From the IMG/VR virus record IMGVR_UViG_3300032342_000094, positions 1-20,014 of that record: a stretch of DNA of 20,014 nucleotides. One strand, written 5' to 3'. Made by a program: the position numbers and the translations under genes. Below, in pieces: positions 13,258 through 20,014 of the stretch. Positions within the stretch are counted from its first letter, which is position 1, and each line of letters opens with the position of its first letter. This stretch comes from a virus. The notes under the pieces were generated by a model. It saw only the letters and a list, made by a program, of their open reading frames with translations, did no database searches and was not told the origin of the DNA.

Positions 13258-13913
13258 TGACGCAACCAATAGTCGGATTGAGGGGATCACTAGGTAACCT
13301 TATCTCAAGTGACTATGGTACTATCCATGTTATTAATGGCGGGACTACCAGTTTTAATCATTACCCATTAACCTGGCCTGCAAAAACAGCTTCATGGTTC
13401 TGTAACACTTATAATCCTGGGATTTGGCTTGTAGTAGCATGGATAAATGGGGTGGGTAAAAACTACATGCGAGGTGATCCACCTAGTCAAGATTTCACAC
13501 TTGACCCAACTACTACGACACTTGCTTATTTCTACGGGGATGCAACTCTGGATGCACATATATTACCGATGCCAGTAGTATTCTGGGACGACGAGTTCAG
13601 AGAACTGCAAGGCTTTACCCCTGTGGTTAAAGTCTATCAGGTTACTTCTACAGCTACTATGAAAGGCTTTGGTTATGGGTGGAGGAAGATAAAGACCCAG
13701 TTGACCATTGATATCAAATGCAGAGACAATGCTAAAGCTCAGCTTGCAAAGGAAGAAATAGCTAGGGTCTTAGGAGATAAGCGGAAGGGACCATTTGCAG
13801 ATTGCGACGTAATGGAGTATACCCAGGGAACCCAAAAAGCCGGCTATAGTGGATTCTACTGGTGGATCATCGAGGTCATATCCTGGCAGATAAGGAAGCC
13901 GGTAGCAATATAA
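13257..13913 (+). CDS. tail-terminator-like protein, copy 1 (with inserted beta domain)
   Basis: A 218-residue protein; the ATG shares bases with the previous stop (TGATG). Residues 107-218 (VVFWDDEFRELQGF... YSGFYWWIIEVISWQIRKP) show a strand/helix/strand pattern that fits tail-terminator proteins, which cap the tail tube next to the head. By eye 63 of 112 residues equal the C-terminus of the 1042-aa protein. The short segment GLRGSLGNLI at 7-16 also matches. Between the two matching parts this copy has about 85 extra residues (22-104) of beta-rich text, absent from the other copy. Terminator function is inferred from position and pattern. Confidence 0.6.
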   Translation: MTQPIVGLRGSLGNLISSDYGTIHVINGGTTSFNHYPLTWPAKTASWFCNTYNPGIWLVVAWINGVGKNYMRGDPPSQDFTLDPTTTTLAYFYGDATLDAHILPMPVVFWDDEFRELQGFTPVVKVYQVTSTATMKGFGYGWRKIKTQLTIDIKCRDNAKAQLAKEEIARVLGDKRKGPFADCDVMEYTQGTQKAGYSGFYWWIIEVISWQIRKPVAI

Positions 13914-13934
13914 GGAAGTGAGTAAGTGGTAGCA
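13896..13934 (+). repeat. duplicated gene junction, copy 1
   Basis: CCGGTAGCAATATAA, then GGAAGTGAGTAAGT and the first codons (GTAGCAAC). The same order occurs at 18113-18154 with nearly the same bases. The copied segment spans the end of the terminator-like gene, the ribosome site and the beginning of the next gene. Confidence 0.7.
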
Positions 13935-14426
13935 ACAGTCTATCTAAGTGAGTCAAATGGTGCTGGTCCAACAGTAACGGACAATATCACCAATTGCAAC
14001 TACGGGAACACGGATGCGTTTCAGCTTGTTCCGGCAACCTGGCCTATACCGGTGTCGGAAAACTCTTACACCAAATGGTGGAGGATCAAGCTAGATGCAT
14101 TGGGCGGCTCTAACAAGATAGCCAACCTTCAGATTTGGAAATCTGTTGGAGCTTACGTAACAGGTGAAGGAATTCAGACCAACTTGAGAACATCTGGGTA
14201 TGTCAACACAACCTATGTGACTCCTACAAAGACAACCTATACCAACCAGGTTATGCCAATTGCAGCTCCTGGCTCAGCAAACCTAGGTATAGCTGGAGTT
14301 TTGTCTGGAGAGTTGACTGCACAAGGTTACAGTGACTACATGGTGTCTCAACTGCAGACAACTGGATCAACGCCACCTGGCAACGCCAACCAAAAGACTC
14401 TTACGTTCCAGTACGACGAGAGCTGA
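13926..14426 (+). CDS. beta-rich structural protein (166 aa)
   Basis: A 166-residue protein with GTG start after GGAAGTGAG. Text is beta-rich with many Thr, Asn and Gly (VYLSESNGAGPTVTDNITNC, KWWRIKLDALGGSNKIANLQ). Its start region is a copy of the start region of the tail tube gene (MVAT versus MAT), but the proteins do not align further. Similar short beta-rich proteins occur in the tail or neck part of other viruses. It may be a tail or decoration protein; no firm family. Confidence 0.6.
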   Translation: MVATVYLSESNGAGPTVTDNITNCNYGNTDAFQLVPATWPIPVSENSYTKWWRIKLDALGGSNKIANLQIWKSVGAYVTGEGIQTNLRTSGYVNTTYVTPTKTTYTNQVMPIAAPGSANLGIAGVLSGELTAQGYSDYMVSQLQTTGSTPPGNANQKTLTFQYDES

Positions 14427-14430
14427 GCAA

Positions 14431-14751
14431 TTGGAATACCACGCCTGGGCCTTACGCACTAAAGACGGTCGGGTTTTTAGTGGGGAAGACAGTTTCCCGA
14501 ATGAAGAGCTTAAGGCTCAGGCTTCATGGTTCTTTTTCCTCATGCCAGGGGACAAGAAGGCTATAACATTCCCCGTGAGAAAGAATGAGAAGGCCTTCAT
14601 GCTGCGTAGGGTAAGGGTGGATGGAGATACTGGAGAACCATTCGAGTGGGACTACTATGTCGGTGTAGAAACCAACCACGATAAAAGGCTACATAAGATT
14701 TCTACAGTCCAGGGTCAGATAGTAAAGCGAGAGGTTGTGACTAAGCTATGA
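14431..14751 (+). CDS. hypothetical protein (106 aa)
   Basis: A 106-residue protein, likely starting at TTG 14431 (MEYHAWALRTKDGRVF when read as start), 4 bases after the previous stop. An earlier ATG at 14332 would overlap the previous gene by almost 100 bases and is less likely. Text is mixed alpha/beta with many aromatic residues (ASWFFFLMPG, EWDYYVG). Its last codons overlap the next ATG as ATGA. No family recognised. It is in the tail block between structural genes. Confidence 0.6.
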   Translation: MEYHAWALRTKDGRVFSGEDSFPNEELKAQASWFFFLMPGDKKAITFPVRKNEKAFMLRRVRVDGDTGEPFEWDYYVGVETNHDKRLHKISTVQGQIVKREVVTKL

Positions 14752-15002
14752 GACTCTTGGTAAGATTTGGCACCTGTGATAGATGCGGTCGTTGCTGCGA
14801 AGGGTGTAATAACTTCGTTGCCCCAGATTGCTCTATCTATGAGACTAGAGGTGAAGGTTGTAGGAATTGGCCTCCACACCCATTTGAAAGACCAGACTAC
14901 TGTGCTTACCACTTCTATGACTTAGAAACAGGAGAAGAGGTCTTGGGTTATAAGGACAAAGAGAGTTTAGAGATTTATGCACCTGTACAGGAGGTTTGCT
15001 GA
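14748..15002 (+). CDS. CxxCxxCC-type zinc/iron-binding protein
   Basis: An 84-residue protein with nine cysteines: 10, 13, 16, 17, 20, 28, 38, 52 and 84. CDRCGRCC at 10-17, followed by CSIYETRGEGCRNWPPHP and YCAYHF, matches the CxxCxxCC (YkgJ-type) domain, thought to bind Zn or an Fe-S cluster. It is coupled to its neighbours: ATGA overlap upstream, TGATG overlap downstream with the 1042-aa adhesin. A metal-binding protein within a tail block could be a tail part (an iron-sulfur cluster is known in the lambda tail tip protein gpL) or a modifying enzyme for the adhesin. The link is inferred. Confidence 0.75.
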   Translation: MRLLVRFGTCDRCGRCCEGCNNFVAPDCSIYETRGEGCRNWPPHPFERPDYCAYHFYDLETGEEVLGYKDKESLEIYAPVQEVC

Positions 15003-18000
15003 TGGCAATGCGTCTTTATCTCAGAACTGCTCCTGCTATAGAACCTAAGCCTAACACTAGACAAGAGGCAGACTACTCTATTACTCAGTGGCTTACAAAC
15101 ACAGATGGGGGTCAGGATGGAAGTGATGCAATTTACCCACTTAAGATGGTAGGTAACCATGGCACTGCTGGTAGGGTGAATTATCAGACATTTACTGAGC
15201 CAGGAGCTACACATTACGGCTGGTGTAAAGCATTTGTATCTCGTCCACTTGCTGCTCAGACTATAAGTGGAACCTTCACATTCGTTGCAGATTTTGAAGA
15301 AGGTTCTGTAGTACAGAATATGTATCCACATCTGAACATCTACGTGTGGAAGTCTGATGATTCTGGAGTTAGAGGCTACTTATTTGCTGATGGAGTTACT
15401 CCCACCGGAGAGTCAGCAGTAGAAGCAGATACAACTAGGATGTCTAAACAGACTTTCTGGACTGCACAAGCCATTTCTAGCCTAGCAGTGTCAGAGGGGG
15501 ACGTAATAGTCGTTGAGATTGCTTGGTGTGACAAGAGTACTAAAACTTCGGCTTATGAGCATGGGTTCGACTTTAACGGTCCAACTCTACAAGGTGCAGA
15601 TGCTGGTTGGTATGACAGCTACCTTGAGTTCTCAATGGACATTAAACTCAAGACGACATTCCAATTCGCAGAAGATATGATTGACACCCCCGGGTTTTAT
15701 AACAACTGCGTCCAAGTTGGTAACGACCTGTATGTGGTCTACCAGGGTTGCAGTTTTGCATACTTTGCTGTGAAGTATACAGGTGGAGTATGGGGTCTAC
15801 CAACTAGATTTGCTGTTGAAATTCTACCAGAAGATGGACATAGGGCACCAGCAATAGTTCGTAGTGCAGATGGGTATCTTCACGTATTCTTTGGTGCACA
15901 TGATGGTCCTGTGAAATACTACCAGTCTATGAATCCTAATGACGTTACAGGTTGGACTGATGTAACTACCCGTATATCAACGCCTTGGGGTAATGGTACA
16001 TACCCTCTTCCAATCATAGACCCATTGACGAATAAGCTCTTTTTGTTCTTCAGAAATGGAAACCAGTATTCACAAGACTTCATCTCCTCTACTGATAATG
16101 GAACTACTTGGACACAAACTCCAACCACCTGGTTGATAACTGATGGAAGTACCCATCTTCCATATCTTGTTGACAGGTTGCACTATATAGTCAATGAGGG
16201 CGGTACAAGTTACTTGTATATCCACTGGGACCTACATGACACAGCTATAGGCAAGAGACGTGACCAATACATAGCCAAGATTAATCTAAGCACTCTTGAT
16301 GTATATAACATGGCTGGAACTAACCTAGGCCCACAGGTAAGCTATACTGAGATGGAAAACAACTGTAAGATATTTGACTCCGGCACCTTGGCTAGTTACA
16401 ATGGTGGCACGATAATTACTCCAGATGGGACATTAGCAGTGTTTCACTATGAGTATTCAGCCGGCCTTTATCGCTTGGCATCCTTAGAGTGGAATGGCTC
16501 AGCGTGGGTTAACCAAGCTACAATTTGCACTGTGGATAGGTTGACCTGGGTTAATAACGCGCTCTTTGTGCTAAGTGGGGTAACTCATGCCCTGCATGAT
16601 GGGAACAGCGGACCAATCGAAGACTGGTATTACAACTGGACTACACATGCTTGGACACAGGGGACAGACTTCGTAACTGTGAGTGAGTTACAATACCCAG
16701 ACAGCTCTGACTACTGGCGTAACTGCAAGAGACAACCAACTCAGACTCCTATATTCTTGTATCAGGATGGTACAAACGTTAGTGATGTCAATAACAGGAT
16801 AGGTAGAGTTCTCTGTGCTGGTTATGTAACACCTAGTGGAACACTAGCCAAATTGGTTAATGGCTCTGTACTAGTTGCAAATACTTACTCTTTCACAAAG
16901 ACCTCAGACTCAAGATTCAAGAAGACCCAGTCTATCACTAAACTAGCGGATACAGCGTTCAAGAAGACCTCATTCTTCAACCTGCTATCAGATGCCGCAT
17001 TTATTGCAGGTGGTGTTACAACTAGGTCCTTCAACCTATTGTCAAATGTTGCTTTCAAGAAGACCATGACGCTCACTAAAGCATCTGACGTAGCCTTCAA
17101 GAAAGTCATGTCTATTACAAAATCCTCAGACTCAAGATTCAAGAAGACGCAGACTTTTACTCAGCCATCAGATACTCGGTTCAAGAAGACGCAGAGTTTC
17201 ACTAAGTCCGCTGATTCACGTTACCTCAAGCCCACTATATTCACCAAGTACTCTGATGTAGCTTTCAAGAAGACTATGAGCTTCACTAGGCTTTCAGATG
17301 CTGTTTTCCAAGCTGGTGGAGTGTTTACTTACTCCTTCATCAAGTATGCAAACACCGCATTCAAGAAAACCATGTCTCTTACTAAGTCATCTGACTCTAG
17401 GTTCTTGAAGACCAGTAGCCTTACGAAGTTTTCAAATACGGCATTCAAGAAGGCCATGTCCCTTGTCTTAAACTCAAACTCTAGATTCATGAAGACTGGC
17501 ACCTTTACCAAGGCCTCAGATGTGGCTTTCAAGAAGTCTATGAGTTTCACTAAGGCTACTGACTCAAGATTTAGAAAAACACAGTCATTCAACGAGCTCT
17601 CAGATACTAGGTTCCTTAAGCATCAATCTTTCAATGAGCTATCAAACTCATATTTCACCCGCAGAAGCTCATTTAATAAATTCTCAGATGCAGTATTCTA
17701 CTGGGCTGGTCCTACCTTCAACTATGCTGAAGGATTGAGGGGACTCGTTGGGCAGCTAATAAGACAAGTGTACACTCAGCCTATTACCCCTGTGGTATAT
17801 TGGGACGACGAACCCAGGGAACTTCAGGGGTTTAAGCCAATCATCAAGGTATATACTCCCACTACCGAAGTAGATATGGTAGGCTTGGGCTATGGACAAA
17901 GGAAGATAGCACACACAGTCATAGTTGACATTAAAGGCAGAGACAACCAGGGAGTATTCAACGCTGTGAATGAAGTTATCAGGGTGCTAGGGAGATATAG

Positions 18001-18130
18001 GCGGGCTCCCTTCATAGGGTACGACATGATAGAGTTCAATGATGGAACCCAACTTGCCGGTTACAGTGGGTTCTATTGGTGGACTGTAGAAGTTACCGTC
18101 TGGCAGATAAGGAGACCGGTAGGCATATAA
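15002..18130 (+). CDS. adhesin / propeller / repeat / terminator-like fusion (1042 aa)
   Basis: Four parts can be seen. Residues 1-215 (RLYLRTAPAIEPKPNTRQEA ... AAQTISGTFTFVAD, HLNIYVW) look like a domain found in other phage minor tail proteins. Residues 218-620 are a propeller paralogous to that of the 636-aa protein (DGYLHVFFGAHDG, STDNGTTWTQ). Residues 630-902 are about nineteen 14-residue repeats of SFTKxSDxxFKKTQ type, basic. Residues 911-1042 repeat the terminator-like domain of the 218-aa protein (931-1042, 63 of 112 identical). GGAGG 8 bases before supports the ATG at 15002; a TTG at 14996 is less likely. A virion protein carrying its own receptor-binding parts is inferred. Confidence 0.75.
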   Translation: MAMRLYLRTAPAIEPKPNTRQEADYSITQWLTNTDGGQDGSDAIYPLKMVGNHGTAGRVNYQTFTEPGATHYGWCKAFVSRPLAAQTISGTFTFVADFEEGSVVQNMYPHLNIYVWKSDDSGVRGYLFADGVTPTGESAVEADTTRMSKQTFWTAQAISSLAVSEGDVIVVEIAWCDKSTKTSAYEHGFDFNGPTLQGADAGWYDSYLEFSMDIKLKTTFQFAEDMIDTPGFYNNCVQVGNDLYVVYQGCSFAYFAVKYTGGVWGLPTRFAVEILPEDGHRAPAIVRSADGYLHVFFGAHDGPVKYYQSMNPNDVTGWTDVTTRISTPWGNGTYPLPIIDPLTNKLFLFFRNGNQYSQDFISSTDNGTTWTQTPTTWLITDGSTHLPYLVDRLHYIVNEGGTSYLYIHWDLHDTAIGKRRDQYIAKINLSTLDVYNMAGTNLGPQVSYTEMENNCKIFDSGTLASYNGGTIITPDGTLAVFHYEYSAGLYRLASLEWNGSAWVNQATICTVDRLTWVNNALFVLSGVTHALHDGNSGPIEDWYYNWTTHAWTQGTDFVTVSELQYPDSSDYWRNCKRQPTQTPIFLYQDGTNVSDVNNRIGRVLCAGYVTPSGTLAKLVNGSVLVANTYSFTKTSDSRFKKTQSITKLADTAFKKTSFFNLLSDAAFIAGGVTTRSFNLLSNVAFKKTMTLTKASDVAFKKVMSITKSSDSRFKKTQTFTQPSDTRFKKTQSFTKSADSRYLKPTIFTKYSDVAFKKTMSFTRLSDAVFQAGGVFTYSFIKYANTAFKKTMSLTKSSDSRFLKTSSLTKFSNTAFKKAMSLVLNSNSRFMKTGTFTKASDVAFKKSMSFTKATDSRFRKTQSFNELSDTRFLKHQSFNELSNSYFTRRSSFNKFSDAVFYWAGPTFNYAEGLRGLVGQLIRQVYTQPITPVVYWDDEPRELQGFKPIIKVYTPTTEVDMVGLGYGQRKIAHTVIVDIKGRDNQGVFNAVNEVIRVLGRYRRAPFIGYDMIEFNDGTQLAGYSGFYWWTVEVTVWQIRRPVGI
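16889..17708 (+). repeat. in-frame 42-bp (14-residue) repeats in the adhesin
   Basis: About nineteen units with consensus S[FL]TKxSDxxFKKT[QM]. Two variants alternate loosely: SDSRFKKTQ and SDVAFKKTM. Two units (about 672 and 774) are lengthened to 18 residues with AGGV. The DNA repeats are diverged, so it is an old array kept by selection on the protein. Each unit carries about two net positive charges. Likely a stiff beta-type shaft. Confidence 0.85.
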
Positions 18131-18154
18131 AAGGAAGTGAGTAGGTATGGCAAC
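18113..18154 (+). repeat. duplicated gene junction, copy 2
   Basis: CCGGTAGGCATATAA, AAGGAAGTGAGTAGGT and ATGGCAAC at the end of the 1042-aa gene and the start of the tail tube gene. Same layout as copy 1 at 13896-13934. Confidence 0.7.
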
Positions 18155-19106
18155 GGGTGCCTTAGCAAATCTCAAATGGGGCCTTGAAACCACATTTGCG
18201 ACGGAAGCAACGAACTTGAACAAAGTCTTCGGGTATGCTGTGGAAATCACAGCTTTGGACTTCGATAGCAGTCCATCCCCTAGACGGGGGCTTGGGAACA
18301 GGAATCTACAAGCTATGGCGTATGGAGAGTTTAAGGGTTCGATGTCATTGAAGTTTGACCTCGTAGACCCTTTCATCTTCAGAGTCATGACTGGTGGATA
18401 TGCAAAGTCAGGTGTAGGGCCATTCGTCTATGACTTTGCGGAAGCACAGACACTGCCTTCATTCACCATCAAAAACTACATAGACAACATTGATGGTGGG
18501 GCTGATACCTTGAGGACATTCCTAGGGTGCATAGTGACTGACTACACGATAGATATCGCTGTAGGAGATGAGCCAGTTTCGGTCACTCTGAATATTGCCT
18601 TTGCGAAGGTTGTAGATGCAGCAACAGTTCAAGCACCTATATTCCCGACGAATACACCCTTGATGTTTACGCAAGGTGAGCTTAAGAAAGCTGGAGCTGC
18701 GCAAACATTCATAGAGAATGTATCAGTCAAGGGTGGACAGAACTCTGTGATGAAGACATATCTCGGATCTAGGTTCCCTACGAGAGCCAGGTTTGGGGAC
18801 AGGGAGTATGAGATGACCACACTCCACTACTATCAGTTACCCTCAGTCTTCTTTGATGAACACTGGGGAGCTGCGGCAGGACCCACAGAACAGGGTCCAG
18901 GGCCTAAGAAAGCTTGGATAGTCACGTTGACTCCAGAGATCGCAGGACAGGTAGCAGACACCTATACCTTCACATTCACAGACGGGTATGTCGTGAAAGT
19001 GTCTCAACCTGAGAAGGTTGGAGAGGACATAATGGAGGAAGCCACACTCATCCTAACGTCAATGATGGTGTCGGTTTCCTCGGCAACAGCAGAACCGATA
19101 TGGTGA
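18147..19106 (+). CDS. tail tube protein
   Basis: A 319-residue protein starting MATGALANLKWGLETTFATE, typical for tail tube proteins, which often begin with a similar text about a 'G..ETT' segment. It has many beta strands and Thr/Val/Asp, with FEEL-like text DSSPSPRRGLGNRNLQAM near residue 38. Good ribosome site GGAAGTGAG. It polymerises into the central tube of the tail. Placement before the chaperone frameshift pair and tape measure is the classic order of long-tailed viruses. Length is somewhat above the usual tube protein, so an extra domain may be included. Confidence 0.8.
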   Translation: MATGALANLKWGLETTFATEATNLNKVFGYAVEITALDFDSSPSPRRGLGNRNLQAMAYGEFKGSMSLKFDLVDPFIFRVMTGGYAKSGVGPFVYDFAEAQTLPSFTIKNYIDNIDGGADTLRTFLGCIVTDYTIDIAVGDEPVSVTLNIAFAKVVDAATVQAPIFPTNTPLMFTQGELKKAGAAQTFIENVSVKGGQNSVMKTYLGSRFPTRARFGDREYEMTTLHYYQLPSVFFDEHWGAAAGPTEQGPGPKKAWIVTLTPEIAGQVADTYTFTFTDGYVVKVSQPEKVGEDIMEEATLILTSMMVSVSSATAEPIW

Positions 19107-19111
19107 GCAAG

Positions 19112-19429
19112 ATGTTCGAAAAGGAGAAGTCAGTAGACCTGAAGCAATTCGGGTTTGAGCAACCAGCGCTTGTAAAAAGACTGTCAGCGGGGGAAAAGAG
19201 GGACCTGGACAATGCTTTGACTGAGGTCAACAGCATTAAGATGAAGGGAACCGAGGTAGTCGGTGACCTTCAACCTGGGGATACCGCCCTTATTGCCGCT
19301 AAGGCATACTACAAAGGTGGACCATTCAAGGTCGATGAACTAGCAGGCCTTGATTGGGAGATCGTTGCACGGATAGCTGAAGCCGGGGACGAGCTCAACC
19401 GCCCTTTAGTACAAAGGGAGGAGAGCTAG
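19112..19429 (+). CDS. tail assembly chaperone, zero-frame product (gpG-like)
   Basis: A 105-residue protein from the ATG at 19112 (GGTGAG 4 bases before); an ATG at 19100, overlapping the tail tube stop, would give 109. It is helical and charged (KSVDLKQFGFEQPALVKRLS, YYKGGPFKVDELAGLDWEIV). It sits between the tail tube and tape measure, the place of lambda gpG. Near its end the zero frame reads CGC CCT TTA GTA: a slippery site, so part of the ribosomes would shift to make the longer GT-like product. It probably binds the tape measure while the tube assembles. Confidence 0.75.
   Translation: MFEKEKSVDLKQFGFEQPALVKRLSAGEKRDLDNALTEVNSIKMKGTEVVGDLQPGDTALIAAKAYYKGGPFKVDELAGLDWEIVARIAEAGDELNRPLVQREES
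19402..19408 (+). promoter_or_regulatory. -1 ribosomal frameshift site
   Basis: C CCT TTA in the zero frame fits X XXY YYZ exactly. The -1 frame is open from 19381 through 19671 and has no usable ATG, GTG or TTG start in its first 50 codons. A 5-bp stem (19423-19427 with 19439-19443) lies 14 bases after the heptamer and could stimulate slipping. Confidence 0.75.
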
Positions 19430-19671
19430 TCCTAAGGAAGCTCAAATTCGCCATAGAGCACAAGACCGCCATAAATGACAAACAGCAACAGGAGCTGTTT
19501 GTCAGGGCCCTCCTCCTCACTAGGCTTACTACTAAGCAGATTGAGGAGGACATGAGTGCCCCAGACATGGAGTTGCTAATGTCACTATACGACGTTCTCA
19601 AACTGAGAGAAGGAGACCTCCTAGCCTATGCTGTGAACAAAGGTTTGGTGGGTGAGAAAGGTGGCCACTAG
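19408..19671 (+). CDS. frameshift extension of the tail chaperone (gpGT-like, T part)
   Basis: After a -1 shift at 19402-19408, reading goes on for 87 codons (STKGGELVLRKLKFAIEHKT at the front, KGLVGEKGGH at the end). The fused product would be 186 residues if started at 19112. The T part is helical and charged, without cysteines. In lambda the T part lets gpGT recruit tube protein to the tape measure. Its first Met is far inside the ORF (DMSAPDMELL), so independent translation of the whole segment is unlikely. Confidence 0.75.
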   Translation, partial: STKGGELVLRKLKFAIEHKTAINDKQQQELFVRALLLTRLTTKQIEEDMSAPDMELLMSLYDVLKLREGDLLAYAVNKGLVGEKGGH

Positions 19672-20014
19672 GAAGAAAGGTTCTCTTGATGTCAGCTTTG
19701 ACATCAGGAGTGTTAACCCAGCTGACATAGCTAAACAGCTAAAAGCCACAGAGAAGCTCATAGCAAAACAGACCCATGATCTCAAGCAATCCTATATCAA
19801 AAAGGAGAAGGCGGAGACCGCACTAGCTAGCAGATCTGAGAAGAGAAGAATTGCTTCTGAGAATGAGATTAGTAAGAAGCGCATGAACACCCACAAGAAG
19901 AATGTTGAAGGATATGCAAGAGAGGGTTTAACCTTCAAGGAGGGTCGGGGCCCCAGCATGAAGAATGCTATTGGTCTCTCAAACAGTGTGTTTCAGCAAG
20001 CTCAGACCATGCTT
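19661..20014 (+). CDS. tape measure protein, N-terminal part (runs off the window)
   Basis: Starts with GTG at 19661 (VATRKKGSLDVSFDIRSVNP), with GGTGAG 4 bases before and an overlap of 11 bases with the chaperone T frame. 118 codons are visible and the frame is still open at the window end. Text is basic, Lys/Glu-rich and helical (residues 25-75), as expected for a tape measure N-terminus. The position right after the chaperone pair supports this. The length, which sets tail length, cannot be seen here. Confidence 0.7.
   Translation, partial: MATRKKGSLDVSFDIRSVNPADIAKQLKATEKLIAKQTHDLKQSYIKKEKAETALASRSEKRRIASENEISKKRMNTHKKNVEGYAREGLTFKEGRGPSMKNAIGLSNSVFQQAQTML

Noticed and set aside
16889-17708. 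Regular 42-bp repeats as a CRISPR array
   Set aside because: Units are diverged, in frame, without spacers, and encode a clear protein repeat.
10676-18130. Diversity-generating retroelement target in the adhesin genes
   Set aside because: No reverse transcriptase, no template repeat and no adenine-specific difference between the paralogous propellers; they differ throughout.
19430-19671. Independent gene for the T part of the chaperone
   Set aside because: No ATG, GTG or TTG at its beginning; the slippery heptamer explains it better.
1-20014. tRNA genes, integrase, attachment sites or insertion sequences
   Set aside because: I looked on both strands for T-arm patterns, recombinase motifs and terminal repeats around ORFs and saw none.

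Overview
The window is the left part of the structural region of a tailed, HK97-type virus (Caudoviricetes). The host is probably an archaeon. There are TATA-box promoters rather than -35/-10 boxes, including one at 2755-2762 that lies about 30 bp before the first packaging gene with almost no leader. Genes inside operons have strong GGAGGTGA-type ribosome sites, arginine is mostly AGA/AGG, and many proteins carry CxxC zinc-binding pairs. No host gene, integrase or tRNA is visible. The host group cannot be named from this sequence; an anaerobic archaeon with SD-led translation would fit. The gene order tail tube, frameshifted chaperone pair, start of tape measure, with no sheath gene, points to a long non-contractile tail.

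Left part (1-2692): a GC-rich, foldable stretch of about 250 bp without a convincing gene, then a leftward operon of small proteins (37-144 aa). The operon begins with a HAD-type phosphatase and includes two tiny zinc-ribbon proteins. A module of about 70 bp (promoter-like box, stem-loop, start-codon hairpin) occurs twice in it. A divergent promoter region (2693-2791) separates this operon from the rightward late genes.

Head module (2792-10001): small and large terminase, a zinc-ribbon protein, a portal with two extra zinc motifs, a short gp10-like protein, a ChaB/prohead protease/scaffold fusion, the major capsid protein, a small head protein and a 58-aa ORF. The genes are tightly packed, often with ATGA overlaps. 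A stem-loop and a new promoter near 10000 seem to end this unit.

Middle and tail module (10043-20014): two small membrane proteins (holin-like and XhlA-like), a beta-propeller receptor-binding protein, a head-tail connector, a first tail-terminator-like gene, three small genes (one a CxxCxxCC protein), and a 1042-aa protein joining a carbohydrate-binding-like domain, a second propeller, about nineteen 14-residue basic repeats and a second terminator-like domain. The tail tube, the tail assembly chaperones with a canonical -1 slippery site (CCCTTTA at 19402) and the start of the tape measure follow.

The most unusual points are the duplicated terminator-like domain (one copy fused to an adhesin, the other carrying an insertion, with the downstream ribosome-site junction copied too), the 14-aa repeat shaft, the frameshift site, the zinc motifs in the portal, and the duplicated regulatory module with a compensatory base change in its stem.
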